From positions 1 through 17,491 of the forward strand of contig JAFYNW010000378.1 in NCBI GenBank assembly GCA_017547995.1: a stretch of DNA of 17,491 nt, in the 5' to 3' direction. The number at the start of each line of letters is the position of its first letter. Position 1 is the stretch's first letter. Under the pieces are notes generated by a model. The model was given only the letters and a program-made list of their open reading frames with translations, was not told where the DNA came from and made no database searches. The position numbers and the translations under genes were made by a program. Below are positions 7,016 to 16,017 of this stretch, one piece after another. This stretch comes from Clostridia bacterium. GTDB lineage: Bacteria; Bacillota; Clostridia; Oscillospirales; Butyricicoccaceae.

Positions 7016-7573
7016 ATGTCTGAAAAATACATTCCAAGACTTAAGACAAAGTATCTTGAAGAAGTTGCTCCTGCTCTTATGAAGAAGTTCGGTTACGAAA
7101 ACGTAATGCAGATTCCAAAGCTCGATAAGATCACAGTTAACATCGGCTGCGGCGAAGCACGTGACAACTCCAAGATGGTTGAAGCTATCGTAGGCGACCT
7201 CATGAAGATCACAGGTCAGAAGCCAGTTGTTACAAAGGCTAGAAAGTCCGTTGCTAACTTTAAGCTCCGTGAAGGCCAGGCTGTTGGTGCTAAGGTAACA
7301 CTCCGCGCTGACAGAATGTGGGAGTTCCTCGACAGACTCTTCAACCTCGCTCTTCCACGAGTACGTGACTTCCGTGGTATCAACCCTAACGGTTTCGATG
7401 GCCGCGGTAACTACGCTTTCGGTCTCAAGGAACAGCTTATCTTCCCAGAAATCGAATACGATAAAATCGACAAGATCCGTGGTATGGACATCGTATTCAC
7501 AACATCCGCTACAACAGACGAAGAAGCAAAGGAACTCCTCACACTTTTGGGCGCTCCTTTCATGAAGGCATAA
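7016..7573 (+). CDS. rplE: 50S ribosomal protein L5
   Basis: L5 binds 5S rRNA and forms a bridge to the 30S head. The 185-residue product is a few residues above the usual 179. It contains [60 protein letters not shown] and [17 protein letters not shown], all family signatures. AGGAGG lies upstream of the ATG at 7016, and the rpsN ribosome binding site follows its stop at once. Confidence 0.98.
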   Translation: MSEKYIPRLKTKYLEEVAPALMKKFGYENVMQIPKLDKITVNIGCGEARDNSKMVEAIVGDLMKITGQKPVVTKARKSVANFKLREGQAVGAKVTLRADRMWEFLDRLFNLALPRVRDFRGINPNGFDGRGNYAFGLKEQLIFPEIEYDKIDKIRGMDIVFTTSATTDEEAKELLTLLGAPFMKA

Positions 7574-7588
7574 TAGGAGGAAAGATTA

Positions 7589-7774
7589 ATGGCTAAGAAG
7601 GCAATGATTTTGAAGCAGCAGGCTGAGCCAAAGTTCTCCACAAGAGCTTACAACAGATGTAAGATCTGCGGCCGTCCTCATGCTTATCTTCGCAACTACG
7701 GCATCTGCCGTATCTGCTTCCGTGAGCTTGCTCACAAGGGTCAGATCCCAGGCGTTAAGAAGGCTTCCTGGTAG
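7589..7774 (+). CDS. rpsN: 30S ribosomal protein S14, zinc-binding short form
   Basis: S14 completes the 30S head with S3 and S10. This is the 61-residue zinc form, with C24, C27, C40 and C43 (CKIC and CRIC) and the C-terminal [13 protein letters not shown]. Firmicutes may keep a second, zinc-independent copy elsewhere; this copy would require zinc. It is followed not by a short spacer but by a 180-nt region with a palindrome and a promoter candidate before rpsH. Confidence 0.98.
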   Translation: MAKKAMILKQQAEPKFSTRAYNRCKICGRPHAYLRNYGICRICFRELAHKGQIPGVKKASW

Positions 7775-7780
7775 TCTGAA

Positions 7781-7797
7781 GCCAGAAAAAATCTGGC
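7781..7797 (+). promoter_or_regulatory. Small hairpin after rpsN
   Basis: GCCAGA (7781-7786) and TCTGGC (7792-7797) form a perfect 6-bp stem with an AAAAA loop, 6 nt after the rpsN stop. It is followed by A runs rather than T runs, so it is not a standard plus-strand terminator. It may protect the 3' end of the upstream transcript or mark a processing point. Confidence 0.5.
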
Positions 7798-7818
7798 AAA
7801 AAAATATAAAAAAATCTA

Positions 7819-7856
7819 ACTTTTTTGAAGGACGCTATTGCGTCCTTTAAAAAAGT
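7819..7856. repeat. 38-nt near-perfect palindrome between rpsN and rpsH
   Basis: ACTTTTTTGAAGGACGC (7819-7835) is mirrored by GCGTCCTTTAAAAAAGT (7840-7856) around TATT. The only non-Watson-Crick position would be a G-U pair in RNA. The T run is on the 5' side and the A run on the 3' side, the reverse of a bidirectional intrinsic terminator, so ordinary termination is unlikely. The right arm overlaps the -35 part of a promoter candidate, so it could be an operator or a stable RNA stem. Confidence 0.8.
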
Positions 7857-7866
7857 GTGATATAAT
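7838..7866 (+). promoter_or_regulatory. Candidate internal promoter for the spc half
   Basis: A perfect -10 box TATAAT (7861-7866, a second overlapping TATAAT at 7866-7871) lies 17 nt after TTGCGT (7838-7843), a weak -35 box matching only three positions. It would start transcription near 7873 and give an 80-nt leader for rpsH containing the stem GAGGG (7918-7922)/CCCTC (7928-7932). The overlap of the -35 box with the palindrome suggests regulated access. Whether it is active is not known. Confidence 0.55.
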
Positions 7867-7954
7867 ATAATGTGTTCGGGCATAAAATAAATGCCATAAA
7901 AACTAACGAGAAAAGTGGAGGGAGAAACCCTCTAACTTCAAGGAGGAAAAAGAA

Positions 7955-8353
7955 ATGCATATCACTGATCCAATCGCAGATATGCTCACACGTGTTCGCA
8001 ACGCAGGCGCTGCACGTCACGCATCTGTTGACGTACCTGCATCTTCCGTAAAGAAAGCTATTGCGCAGATCCTTTTGGAAAACGGCTATATCAAGTCTTT
8101 CGAAATCGTAGAAGGCAACACACAGGGCATCATTCGTATCACACTCAAGTACAACGCTGACAAGTCCCACACAATCCAGGGTCTTCGTCGTGTATCCAAG
8201 CCAGGTCTCCGCGTTTACGCATCTAAGGAAAACCTTCCAAAGGTTCTCAAGGGCCTCGGCATCGCAATCGTTTCAACATCCAAGGGCGTTATGACTGACA
8301 AGGAAGCTAGAAAGCTCAATGTCGGCGGCGAAGTCCTTGCATTCGTATGGTAA
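7955..8353 (+). CDS. rpsH: 30S ribosomal protein S8
   Basis: S8 binds the central domain of 16S rRNA; in enterobacteria it is the repressor of the spc operon. The 132-residue product begins [20 protein letters not shown], and ends with the signature [20 protein letters not shown] followed by AFVW. AAGGAGG (7940-7946) lies 8 nt upstream. It is the first gene after the large intercistronic region, the place where an independent spc transcript would begin. Confidence 0.98.
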   Translation: MHITDPIADMLTRVRNAGAARHASVDVPASSVKKAIAQILLENGYIKSFEIVEGNTQGIIRITLKYNADKSHTIQGLRRVSKPGLRVYASKENLPKVLKGLGIAIVSTSKGVMTDKEARKLNVGGEVLAFVW

Positions 8354-8369
8354 TAGGAGGTAGGAGAAT

Positions 8370-8915
8370 ATGTCTAGAATTGGTCGTGCTCCTATAACTG
8401 TTCCAGCAGACGTTACAGTAACAATCAACGGTAACGTTGTTGAAGTTAAGGGTGCTAAGGGTACACTCGTACAGGAATTCAATCCTGAAATTATGATCGC
8501 AATGGAAGGCAATGTTATCAACGTAACACGTCCTTCTGACAATAAGAACCACAGAGCTCTTCACGGTCTTACACGTACACTCATCAACAACATGATCATC
8601 GGTGTAACACAGGGCTACAAGAAGGAACTCGAAATCAACGGTGTTGGTTACCGTGCTGCTAAGGCAGGCAAGGAAGTAACTCTCACACTCGGTTACTCCC
8701 ACCCAGTTATCGTTTGCGATAACGAAGACATCACAGTTGACGTTCCATCCCCTAACAAGCTCATCATCTCCGGTATTGATAAGCAGAAGGTTGGTCAGTT
8801 CGCTGCTGAAGTTCGTGCAAAGAGACCACCTGAACCATATAAGGGTAAGGGTATCAAGTACGTTGAAGAGGTTATTCGCCGTAAAGAAGGCAAGGCCGGC
8901 GGTAAGAAGAAATAA
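8370..8915 (+). CDS. rplF: 50S ribosomal protein L6
   Basis: L6 has two repeated RNA-binding domains near the factor-binding site of the large subunit. The 181-residue product starts [20 protein letters not shown] and contains [20 protein letters not shown] in the first domain. The C-terminal signature [20 protein letters not shown] is followed by the basic end GKAGGKKK. The ATG follows AGGAGG directly after the rpsH stop. Confidence 0.98.
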   Translation: MSRIGRAPITVPADVTVTINGNVVEVKGAKGTLVQEFNPEIMIAMEGNVINVTRPSDNKNHRALHGLTRTLINNMIIGVTQGYKKELEINGVGYRAAKAGKEVTLTLGYSHPVIVCDNEDITVDVPSPNKLIISGIDKQKVGQFAAEVRAKRPPEPYKGKGIKYVEEVIRRKEGKAGGKKK

Positions 8916-8930
8916 GGAGGTTTTGGCTAA

Positions 8931-9290
8931 ATGGTTAAGAAGTTTAATTCTAATGCTAAGCGCTTGCAGAGACATGCTCGCGTACGTGCTAAGATTTCCG
9001 GTACTGCTGAATGCCCACGTCTCAACGTATTCCGCAGCGCTAAGAACATCTATGCACAGGTTATCGATGATGTAGCAGGTGTAACACTCTGCTCCGCATC
9101 CACACTCGAAAAGGAATTCAACCAGTACGGCGGCAACTGCGAAGCTGCAGCTATGGTTGGTAAGAAGATTGCCCAGGTATGTTTGGAAAAGGGCATTGAA
9201 AACGTTGTCTTCGATCGCGGTGGCTATCTCTACCACGGCCGTGTAAAGGCTTTGGCAGAAGCAGCTCGCGAGGGCGGACTTAAGTTCTAA
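8931..9290 (+). CDS. rplR: 50S ribosomal protein L18
   Basis: L18 binds 5S rRNA with L5 and is part of the central protuberance. The 119-residue product shows [20 protein letters not shown] near the N-terminus, then [20 protein letters not shown], and [19 protein letters not shown] at the end. Cys in the usually RPR/CPR-type segment is a normal variation. AAGGAGG (8914-8920) overlaps the rplF stop codon and lies 10 nt before the start. Confidence 0.97.
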   Translation: MVKKFNSNAKRLQRHARVRAKISGTAECPRLNVFRSAKNIYAQVIDDVAGVTLCSASTLEKEFNQYGGNCEAAAMVGKKIAQVCLEKGIENVVFDRGGYLYHGRVKALAEAAREGGLKF

Positions 9291-9304
9291 GGAGGAGAAA
9301 AAAT

Positions 9305-9808
9305 ATGGCTCATATTATTGATGCAGCAGCGCTCGACCTTAAAGAAACAGTCGTTGCCCTTAATCGTGTTTCCAAGACAGTAAAGGGTGGCCGTATCTTC
9401 AAGTTCGCAGCTCTCGTAGTAGTTGGCGACCAGAATGGTACAGTTGGCTACGGCCTCGGTAAGGCTTCTGAAGTTCCAGAAGCAATCCGTAAGGGTATTG
9501 AAGACGCAAAGAAGAATCTTGTAAAGATTTCTCTTAAGGATACAACAATCCCACATGAAGTTATCGGCGAATTCGGCGCAGGCCGCGTTCTTCTCAAGCC
9601 TGCTGCAAAGGGTACTGGCGTTATCGCTGGTGGTTCCGTTCGTGCAGTTCTTGAAGCAGTCGGTATTCATGACATTCGTACAAAGTGCCTCAGATCCAAC
9701 AACCCACAGAACGTTGTTGCAGCTACAATGGAAGGCTTGAAGGCACTCAGAACAGTTGAAGAAGTTGCTAAGGTTCGTGGCCTTACAGCTGAACAGATCA
9801 TGAAGTAG
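9305..9808 (+). CDS. rpsE: 30S ribosomal protein S5
   Basis: S5 shapes the decoding site and mRNA entry channel with S4. The 167-residue product has the double-stranded RNA-binding-like N-domain ([20 protein letters not shown], then [20 protein letters not shown]), and the C-domain with [20 protein letters not shown] and [20 protein letters not shown]. The start ATG follows TAAGGAGG at the rplR stop. Confidence 0.98.
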   Translation: MAHIIDAAALDLKETVVALNRVSKTVKGGRIFKFAALVVVGDQNGTVGYGLGKASEVPEAIRKGIEDAKKNLVKISLKDTTIPHEVIGEFGAGRVLLKPAAKGTGVIAGGSVRAVLEAVGIHDIRTKCLRSNNPQNVVAATMEGLKALRTVEEVAKVRGLTAEQIMK

Positions 9809-9821
9809 GGGGTAAACGGAA

Positions 9822-10004
9822 ATGAACAACATCAAGATTACTCTCAAGAAGAGCCTCAACGGCAGAAACGCAAAGCACATTGCAACTGCTAACGCTCTCG
9901 GTCTTCGTCGTATCGGTGACGTAACTGTACAGCCTGAAAATCCATCTACAGCTGGTAAGATCGCTAAGATCGGCTATCTTATCGAAGTTGAAGTGGTTAA
10001 GTAG
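9822..10004 (+). CDS. rpmD: 50S ribosomal protein L30
   Basis: L30 is a small large-subunit protein absent from some bacteria. The 60-residue product ([20 protein letters not shown] at the start, then [20 protein letters not shown] and [12 protein letters not shown]) is a full-length family member. It lies 13 nt after rpsE, with a GGGGGT ribosome binding region, and 11 nt before rplO. Confidence 0.96.
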   Translation: MNNIKITLKKSLNGRNAKHIATANALGLRRIGDVTVQPENPSTAGKIAKIGYLIEVEVVK

Positions 10005-10015
10005 GAGGTAAAATA

Positions 10016-10456
10016 ATGAAGATTCATGAATTGTCCCCAGCTCTTGGCTCTACACACGTAGGTAAGCGCAAGGGTCGTGGTATTGGTTCCGGTAACGGCA
10101 AGACAGCTGGTCGTGGTCACAAGGGCCAGTGGGCTAGAAGCGGTGGCGGTGTTCGCCCAGGCTTTGAAGGCGGTCAGACAATGCTCGCACGTCGTCTTCC
10201 AAAGCGCGGCTTCCACAATGTTTTTGCTAAGAACTATGCAGAGATCAACGTAGGTTCTCTCAACATTTTTGAAGACGGTGCAGTAGTAACTTTCGAAGCT
10301 CTTTGCGAACTCGGTCTCGCACAGAAGAAGTACGATGGCATCAGAGTCCTCGGCAACGGTGAACTCACAAAGAAGCTCACTGTAAAGGCTGCTGGTATCA
10401 CAGCATCCGCTAAGGAAAAGATCGAAGCTGTCGGAGGAAGCGCGGAGGTTTTGTAA
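10016..10456 (+). CDS. rplO: 50S ribosomal protein L15
   Basis: L15 is a late-assembly large-subunit protein with a long basic N-terminal extension. The 146-residue product starts [20 protein letters not shown] and shows the glycine/arginine-rich [19 protein letters not shown] and [20 protein letters not shown] signatures. The AGGAGG ribosome binding site overlaps the rpmD TAG stop. The end of rplO (GGAGG at 10444-10448) supplies the ribosome binding site of secY. Confidence 0.97.
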   Translation: MKIHELSPALGSTHVGKRKGRGIGSGNGKTAGRGHKGQWARSGGGVRPGFEGGQTMLARRLPKRGFHNVFAKNYAEINVGSLNIFEDGAVVTFEALCELGLAQKKYDGIRVLGNGELTKKLTVKAAGITASAKEKIEAVGGSAEVL

Positions 10457-10457
10457 T

Positions 10458-11738
10458 ATGATACAAACACTCAAGAACGCGTGGAAAATCCCAGACCTTC
10501 GTAAGAAGATCTTGTTTGTGCTCATGTGCATGGTTGTTTACCGTTTCGGTTACTCCATCTTTGTTCCATTCGTAGATCTCGACATGCTCGCTACAGTGTT
10601 TGAAGCATATAGCGGCACAGTACTCGGTTACATGAACGTGCTCGTAGGTGGCGGCTTCAGCCAGGCATCTATCTTCGCACTTTCCATCTATCCACATATT
10701 AATGCTTCCATTATCATGCAGCTCCTTCAGGTAGCTATCCCAGCTCTTGAAAGAATGGTAAAGGAAGGCGGCGAAGAAGGTAGAAAGAAGCTTGCTTCTA
10801 TCACACGTTACGTGACTATCGGCCTCGCAGTGATCATGGGTTACACATACTATGTTCTTCTTAAGAGCTCCGGCTCCCTCACAAGAACAGACGCATGGAG
10901 CATGATCGTAATCGTTCTCACATTCGCAGCAGGTTCTGCTTTCGTAATGTGGCTCGGTGAACAGATGACTGAAAAGGGTATCGGCAACGGTACATCCCTC
11001 ATCATCTTCACAGGTATCGTAAGTGGTCTCCCACAGACAGCTATTTCTATGATCAGCGGTCTCATCGGTGGTTCTATGAACATCATCGCTGCTATCGTTC
11101 TCGTAATCGTAGCAATCGCTCTTATCGCACTTACAGTATTTGTAACAAACGCTGAACGTCGTATTCCTGTTCAGTACGCTAAGCGCGTAATTGGCAGAAA
11201 GATCTACGGCGGCCAGTCCACAAACATTCCGATGAAGGTCAATATGTCCGGTGTTATGCCAGTTATCTTTGCATCCTCCATCGTAACTCTGCCTGCAACA
11301 ATCATCGCATTCTTGCAGCCAGCTGAAGGTTCCTTCTGGTATAACTTCCAGCAGTCCTTCACACAGGGTTCCATCCCTTACATGCTCGTATATGCACTCC
11401 TCATCGTAGGTTTCGCATATTTCTATTCATCCATTCAGTTTAACCCTATCGAAGTTTCCAATAATCTTCGTAAGAACGGTGGCTTCATCCCAGGCTTCCG
11501 CCCAGGCAGACCAACAAGTGACTTCATCACTCGCGTTCTTAACAAGATCACTCTTATGGGTGCGATCTTCCTCGGCTTTATCGCTCTCCTCCCTCAGGTA
11601 TTGAGTAACATCAATGGCCTCGGTGGCTTGGCAGTCGGCGGTACATCCGTATTGATCCTCGTAGGTGTTGCTATTGAAACAGTTAAGGCTATCGAAGCTC
11701 AGATGCTCATGCGTCACTATAAGGGCTTCCTTGAATAG
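10458..11738 (+). CDS. secY: Preprotein translocase channel subunit SecY
   Basis: SecY forms the membrane channel through which SecA and ribosomes move secreted and membrane proteins, with SecE and SecG. The 426-residue product is of family length. It starts MIQTLKNAWKIPDLRKKILF, has about ten hydrophobic segments, and carries AERRIPVQYAKR (after the fifth segment), SGVMPVIFAS and ADVANCED-like family positions such as NNLRKNGGFIPGFRPG in the C-terminal cytosolic loop. Its ATG comes one base after the rplO stop, so it is very likely coupled to rplO. The TAG stop lies in the adk ribosome binding site. Confidence 0.98.
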   Translation: MIQTLKNAWKIPDLRKKILFVLMCMVVYRFGYSIFVPFVDLDMLATVFEAYSGTVLGYMNVLVGGGFSQASIFALSIYPHINASIIMQLLQVAIPALERMVKEGGEEGRKKLASITRYVTIGLAVIMGYTYYVLLKSSGSLTRTDAWSMIVIVLTFAAGSAFVMWLGEQMTEKGIGNGTSLIIFTGIVSGLPQTAISMISGLIGGSMNIIAAIVLVIVAIALIALTVFVTNAERRIPVQYAKRVIGRKIYGGQSTNIPMKVNMSGVMPVIFASSIVTLPATIIAFLQPAEGSFWYNFQQSFTQGSIPYMLVYALLIVGFAYFYSSIQFNPIEVSNNLRKNGGFIPGFRPGRPTSDFITRVLNKITLMGAIFLGFIALLPQVLSNINGLGGLAVGGTSVLILVGVAIETVKAIEAQMLMRHYKGFLE

Positions 11739-11751
11739 GTGGTAAAATAAA

Positions 11752-12396
11752 ATGCTTTGCACAATCTTAGGCGCTCCTGGCGCCGGTAAAGGTACACAGG
11801 CGCTTTTCCTCAAGGATAAGCTCGGTGTTCCTATAATCGCAACAGGTAATCTTCTCCGTGATGCCATGAAGGCAGAAACAGAGTTGGGCAAGTCCATCAA
11901 AGACGCTATGAACTCCGGTCACCTTGTTCCTGATGACCTTATCGTAGACCTTGTCTCCAAGAGACTTGCTGAGGAAGACTGCAAAAACGGTGCTATCCTC
12001 GATGGCTTCCCACGTACTTTGGCTCAGGCTGAAGCAATCGACAAGATTTTCCCTGTTGACATCGCAATTTCTATTGAAGTCTCTGACGAAGAGATCATAA
12101 GCCGTCTTACTGGCAGAGAAATCTGCACAAAGTGTCAGGCAACATACCACGTCGAATACAATCCGACATCCGTGCCGGGCATATGCGACAGATGTGGTGC
12201 TATGATTACAAGAAGAAATGACGACGACCGTGAGATTGTGAAAGAAAGACTTGTTATATATCATAGTGAAACAGAACCTGTTAAAAAGCATTACGAAGAC
12301 TTGGGCAAGCTCAAGATCGTAGTTGGTCAGAAGGAAGTCGCTGATACTCAGAGACTTATGGCTGAAGCAGTAGGTGTTAAGTATGATAACAATTAA
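11752..12396 (+). CDS. adk: Adenylate kinase, zinc-lid type
   Basis: The enzyme interconverts ATP plus AMP and two ADP in the cytosol. The 214-residue product has the P-loop GAPGAGKGT at 7-15, the AMP-site DGFPRT at 84-89 and the lid start GREIC at 121-125. The lid carries C125, C128, C145 and C148 (CTKC/CDRC), the Cys4 zinc-binding lid common in Gram-positives. AGGTGG (11737-11742) overlaps the secY stop. Its last 14 nt overlap map. Confidence 0.98.
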   Translation: MLCTILGAPGAGKGTQALFLKDKLGVPIIATGNLLRDAMKAETELGKSIKDAMNSGHLVPDDLIVDLVSKRLAEEDCKNGAILDGFPRTLAQAEAIDKIFPVDIAISIEVSDEEIISRLTGREICTKCQATYHVEYNPTSVPGICDRCGAMITRRNDDDREIVKERLVIYHSETEPVKKHYEDLGKLKIVVGQKEVADTQRLMAEAVGVKYDNN

Positions 12397-13141
12397 GTCA
12401 ACTCAGGAACTTAAATTAATGAGAGAAGCAGGAGCTATCGCCAAGCTGGCACTCATCGAGTGCGGCAAGGCGGTGGCACCTGGTGTCACAACAAGAGAGC
12501 TTGATGAAATCGCAAGAAAAGTAATCAAGCAGTGCGGCGCGACCCCATCCTTTTTAGGATACCAAGGTTATCCGGCAGCAATATGCTGCTCCATCAATGA
12601 TACTGTCATCCACGGTATTCCGGGCAAGGACAAGATCAGAGAGGGCGACATCGTCTCAATCGATGTTGGTGCATTCTACCGCGGATATCACGGCGACAAC
12701 GCTGACACGTTCGCGGCCGGCATAATAGCTCCGGAAGCACAGCGCCTTATTGATGTGACAAGACAGAGCTTCTATGAAGGTATCAAGCAGGCTGTCGTGG
12801 GCAATAGAATATCGGACATCTCGAACGCCATCCAGACTTACGTTGAGGCAAACGGCTTCAGCGTAGTACGTGACTTTGTAGGTCACGGTATTGGCAGAAA
12901 TATGCATGAGGCTCCGGAAGTTCCGAACTATTGCGGCAAGCAGGGCAGAGGCCCTCGCCTTGCAAAAGGCATGACCCTCGCTGTTGAGCCTATGGTTAAT
13001 CAGAAGGCATTCGGTGTTAAGATATTGAAAGATGGTTGGACAGTAAAAACTGTCGACGGCGGTCTTTCAGCTCATTATGAGAATACATTCGTCATCACAG
13101 ACGGCGAACCTATTATCCTGACTCGTCCGCTGGAAGATTAG
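12383..13141 (+). CDS. map: Methionine aminopeptidase, type I
   Basis: It removes the initiator Met from nascent proteins. The ATG at 12383 is chosen over an in-frame GTG at 12374 because the product then begins MITIKSTQELKLMREAG as in the family (252 residues). AGGTG (12372-12376) lies 6 nt before it, inside adk. The metal ligands are present as D94 (IDVG), D105 (HGD), H168 (GHGIG), E202 (VEPM) and E233 (YENT); the active-site His is H77. The 14-nt overlap with adk suggests coupling. Codon choice is less biased than in the ribosomal genes. Confidence 0.97.
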   Translation: MITIKSTQELKLMREAGAIAKLALIECGKAVAPGVTTRELDEIARKVIKQCGATPSFLGYQGYPAAICCSINDTVIHGIPGKDKIREGDIVSIDVGAFYRGYHGDNADTFAAGIIAPEAQRLIDVTRQSFYEGIKQAVVGNRISDISNAIQTYVEANGFSVVRDFVGHGIGRNMHEAPEVPNYCGKQGRGPRLAKGMTLAVEPMVNQKAFGVKILKDGWTVKTVDGGLSAHYENTFVITDGEPIILTRPLED

Positions 13142-13195
13142 AAGACGAAATTAAACAAGATAAACAAGATAAATCCGACCAGGAGGTAATTTCGT

Positions 13196-13414
13196 TTGGC
13201 AAAAGAAGATATGATTGAAGTAGAAGGTACCGTTATAGAGGCGCTGCCAAATGCTACATTCAAAGTAGAAATAACAGGCGGACATGTGGTTACAGCTCAC
13301 CTTTCCGGTAAGCTCCGCATGAACTTCATCCGCATTTTACCAGGTGATAAGGTAACATTACAGCTTTCACCATACGATTTGACACAGGGTAGAATTACCT
13401 GGCGTTCAAAGTAA
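13196..13414 (+). CDS. infA: Translation initiation factor IF-1 (TTG start)
   Basis: IF-1 is an OB-fold protein that occupies the A site during initiation. The 72-residue product ([20 protein letters not shown] at the start, [20 protein letters not shown] and [13 protein letters not shown] later) is of exact family length. It begins with TTG at 13196, 9 nt after AGGAGG (13181-13186); there is no nearby ATG that keeps the conserved N-terminus. The spacer after map holds a short tandem TAAACAAGA (13152-13169). A KOW-domain gene present between map and infA in many clostridia is absent here. Confidence 0.96.
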   Translation: MAKEDMIEVEGTVIEALPNATFKVEITGGHVVTAHLSGKLRMNFIRILPGDKVTLQLSPYDLTQGRITWRSK

Positions 13415-13445
13415 GTAACTTTTGTGGAAACAGGAGGAAAACAAA

Positions 13446-13559
13446 ATGAAAGTTAAACCATCAGTTAAGCCAATTTGCGAAAAGTGCAAGATCATTCGCC
13501 GTAAGGGCAGTGTTATGGTTATCTGCTCCAACCCAAAACATAAGCAGAAGCAAGGTTAA
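13446..13559 (+). CDS. rpmJ: 50S ribosomal protein L36, zinc form
   Basis: L36 is the smallest large-subunit protein. The 37-codon reading frame encodes [20 protein letters not shown] and then [17 protein letters not shown]. The zinc ligands C11, C14, C27 and H32 are present, so this is the zinc-binding (C+) form. AGGAGG lies upstream in a short spacer after infA. Its place between infA and rpsM is the standard one. It is short enough to be missed by length-limited gene finding. Confidence 0.97.
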   Translation: MKVKPSVKPICEKCKIIRRKGSVMVICSNPKHKQKQG

Positions 13560-13595
13560 TTAATTATAGAAGAAAGCAGGAGGTGCTTAAATACT

Positions 13596-13964
13596 ATGGC
13601 TCGTATTGCAGGTGTAGACATTCCTCGTGAGAAAAGAGTAGAAATCGGCCTCACATATATCTATGGTATCGGTAGAAAGCTCTCTAACGATATCCTTAAG
13701 GAAACTGGCATTAACCCAGATATCAGAGTTCGCGACCTTACAGAAGAACAGGTTGCAAATCTTCGTGAAACAATTGAAAGATCTTACGTTGTAGAAGGTG
13801 ACCTTCGTCGTGAAGTTGGCCTCAACATCAAGAGACTTGTTGAAATCGGTTCTTACCGTGGTCTCAGACATCGTAAGGGTCTCCCAGTTCGTGGTCAGCG
13901 TTCCAAGACAAACGCAAGAACACGTAAGGGTCCAAAGAAGACAATTGCTAACAAGAAGAAGTAA
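13596..13964 (+). CDS. rpsM: 30S ribosomal protein S13
   Basis: S13 sits on the 30S head, contacts P-site tRNA and bridges to L5. The 122-residue product starts [20 protein letters not shown], has the helix-turn-helix [14 protein letters not shown] at 21-34, and the signature [20 protein letters not shown] (87-106) with the basic tail [15 protein letters not shown] good ribosome binding site (AGGAGG) precedes the ATG by about 10 nt. Confidence 0.98.
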   Translation: MARIAGVDIPREKRVEIGLTYIYGIGRKLSNDILKETGINPDIRVRDLTEEQVANLRETIERSYVVEGDLRREVGLNIKRLVEIGSYRGLRHRKGLPVRGQRSKTNARTRKGPKKTIANKKK

Positions 13965-13981
13965 AGAAGGAGGGCGACATA

Positions 13982-14389
13982 ATGGCTAAGGTTCAGGCTA
14001 AGAAGGGCGCTGTTGTTACAAAGAAGCGCCGCGAACGTAAGAACATTGAAAAGGGCGCTGCTCACATCCATGCGTCCTTCAACAACACAATCGTAACAAT
14101 CACAGACACAAAGGGTAACGCACTTTCTTGGGCATCCGCAGGTGGTCTCGGCTTCCGTGGTTCCAGAAAGAGCACACCATTCGCTGCTCAGACAGCTTCC
14201 GAAACAGCTGCAAAGGCTGCTATGGAACACGGTCTTAAGACAGTTGAAGTATTCGTAAAGGGCCCAGGCGCTGGTCGTGAAGCTGCAATCCGTGCACTTC
14301 AGGCTGCTGGTCTCGAAGTAACAATGATCAAGGACGTAACACCAATCCCACACAATGGTTGCCGTCCACCAAAGAGAAGAAGAGTTTAA
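13982..14389 (+). CDS. rpsK: 30S ribosomal protein S11
   Basis: S11 forms the 30S platform near the exit site and the Shine-Dalgarno helix. The 135-residue product has a basic N-terminus, [20 protein letters not shown] (27-46), and the highly conserved C-terminus [18 protein letters not shown]. It follows rpsM by 17 nt with an AAGGAGGG ribosome binding site. Confidence 0.98.
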   Translation: MAKVQAKKGAVVTKKRRERKNIEKGAAHIHASFNNTIVTITDTKGNALSWASAGGLGFRGSRKSTPFAAQTASETAAKAAMEHGLKTVEVFVKGPGAGREAAIRALQAAGLEVTMIKDVTPIPHNGCRPPKRRRV

Positions 14390-14408
14390 TCGGGAGGAAT
14401 TATAGATT

Positions 14409-15008
14409 ATGGCTAAGAACACACAGCCTATTGCAAAGCGCTATAAGGCTCTGGGCATTTCCCCAGCAGCTATGGGCTATGCTAAGAAAGAAACAAATCG
14501 TAATCCTGGCGGTCAGATGAGAAAGAAGAAGAGCGAATACGGTCTTCAGCTCACAGAAAAGCAGAAGGTAAAGACAATTTACGGCATCCTCGAAAAGCCA
14601 TTCCGTAAGTACTACGAAAAGGCTATGAAGATGGAAGGCATCACAGGTGAAAACCTCCTCATCCTCTGCGAACGCCGTCTTGATAACGTTGCATTCAGAG
14701 CAGGCTTTGCTACAACACGTCGTGAAGCTAGACAGCTCGTTTCTCATGCACACTTCACAGTAAACGGCAAGAAGGTTAACATTCCTTCCTACCTCGTAAA
14801 GGCAGGCGATGTAGTAGCTATCTCCGAAAAGTCCATGACATCCGTTAAGTTCAAGGGCCTTCTCGAAGCTAACGCTTCCCTCACAGCTCCAAACTGGCTC
14901 TCTGTTGACAGCACAAAGGGTGTTGCTACAGTAGCTTCCATGCCAAAGCGTGAAGACATCGACTACGAAGTTGAAGAACACCTCATCGTTGAGCTTTACT
15001 CCAAGTAA
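14409..15008 (+). CDS. rpsD: 30S ribosomal protein S4, zinc-free form
   Basis: S4 nucleates 30S assembly and, in several bacteria, represses its own operon. The 199-residue product carries the S4 RNA-binding domain with [20 protein letters not shown] (89-108) and [20 protein letters not shown] (109-128). The N-terminal region (1-45) has no Cys, so it is the zinc-free form, unlike S14, L36 and L24 here. In many Firmicutes rpsD is monocistronic elsewhere; here it lies in the alpha operon between rpsK and rpoA. Confidence 0.97.
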   Translation: MAKNTQPIAKRYKALGISPAAMGYAKKETNRNPGGQMRKKKSEYGLQLTEKQKVKTIYGILEKPFRKYYEKAMKMEGITGENLLILCERRLDNVAFRAGFATTRREARQLVSHAHFTVNGKKVNIPSYLVKAGDVVAISEKSMTSVKFKGLLEANASLTAPNWLSVDSTKGVATVASMPKREDIDYEVEEHLIVELYSK

Positions 15009-15068
15009 TAATTGATATTATTCAGTTTAAAGCCCAAGTTTGACATATTTTATTAAGGAGGGCAACAG

Positions 15069-16016
15069 ATGATAGCAATAGAAAAACCACGCATCGATTG
15101 CGTAGACATGACAGAAGATGGTTCTTACGGTAAGTTCGTCGTTGAACCATTGGAACGTGGATACGGTACTACACTCGGCAACTCATTGCGCAGAATTCTT
15201 CTCTCTTCTCTTCCTGGCACAGCGCCAATTGGAATTAAGATTGAAGGCGTACAGCATGAGTTTGGTGTTATGCCTGGGGTAAAGGAAGATGTTGCCGAAA
15301 TCGTACTCAACATCAAGGGTATTATTTCCAAGATCCACTCAGAAGGAACAAAGACAGTATATATTGAATCCAACGGTCAGACAGAAATTACAGCAGGCGA
15401 TATCAAGTGCGACGCTGACATTGAAATCCTCAATCCAGAACACCACATCGCTTACGTAATGCCTGATGCGAAGTTCAATATGGAGATCACATTCTCCCAT
15501 GGTCGCGGCTATGTTCCAGCTGAACGCAACAAGCCACAGACACCGATTATTGGTTTGATCCCTGTCGATTCCACATACACACCTGTATACAAAGTAAACT
15601 ACACAGTTGAAAATACACGTGTTGGAAACATGACAGATTATGATAAACTCACATTGGAAATCTGGACTGACAAGACTATTTCTGTAAGAGACGCAGTTTC
15701 TCTTTCCGCGAAGGTTCTCACAGACCATTTGGCTCTGTTCGTAGATCTCTCCGAAGAAATCGGTATCAAGTCCACTGTTGTTGAAACAGTTGAAAAGGAA
15801 AAGAACAAGGTTCTTGAAATGACAATCGAAGAGCTCGACCTCTCCGTGCGTTCCTTCAACTGCCTCAAGAGAGCTGGCATCAATACTGTTGGCGATCTCA
15901 TGAACACAACAGAAGAAGAGATGATGAAGGTTAGAAACCTCGGTAGAAAGTCTCTCGAAGAAGTTATAAAGAAAATGGCAGATTTAAATCTTCTGCTTTC
16001 AAAAGGCGATAATTAA
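15069..16016 (+). CDS. rpoA: RNA polymerase alpha subunit
   Basis: Alpha dimerises to assemble the polymerase core and binds upstream promoter DNA and activators through its C-terminal domain. The 315-residue product shows the N-domain [20 protein letters not shown] (26-45) and the dimerisation core. After a charged linker (about 232-250), the C-domain has [20 protein letters not shown] (258-277) with the DNA-contact Arg261 region, and [11 protein letters not shown] (289-299). AAGGAGGG lies just before the ATG. A hairpin separates it from rplQ. Confidence 0.98.
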   Translation: MIAIEKPRIDCVDMTEDGSYGKFVVEPLERGYGTTLGNSLRRILLSSLPGTAPIGIKIEGVQHEFGVMPGVKEDVAEIVLNIKGIISKIHSEGTKTVYIESNGQTEITAGDIKCDADIEILNPEHHIAYVMPDAKFNMEITFSHGRGYVPAERNKPQTPIIGLIPVDSTYTPVYKVNYTVENTRVGNMTDYDKLTLEIWTDKTISVRDAVSLSAKVLTDHLALFVDLSEEIGIKSTVVETVEKEKNKVLEMTIEELDLSVRSFNCLKRAGINTVGDLMNTTEEEMMKVRNLGRKSLEEVIKKMADLNLLLSKGDN

Positions 16017-16017
16017 C

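Noticed and set aside
7819..7856. The rpsN-rpsH palindrome as an intrinsic terminator
   Set aside because: The stem is followed by A-rich sequence on the plus strand, and the T run is on the 5' side, so the U tract needed for release is missing on both strands.
15040..15045. A perfect TTGACA before rpoA as a promoter
   Set aside because: No -10-like hexamer lies 16-18 nt downstream; that position falls on the rpoA start region.
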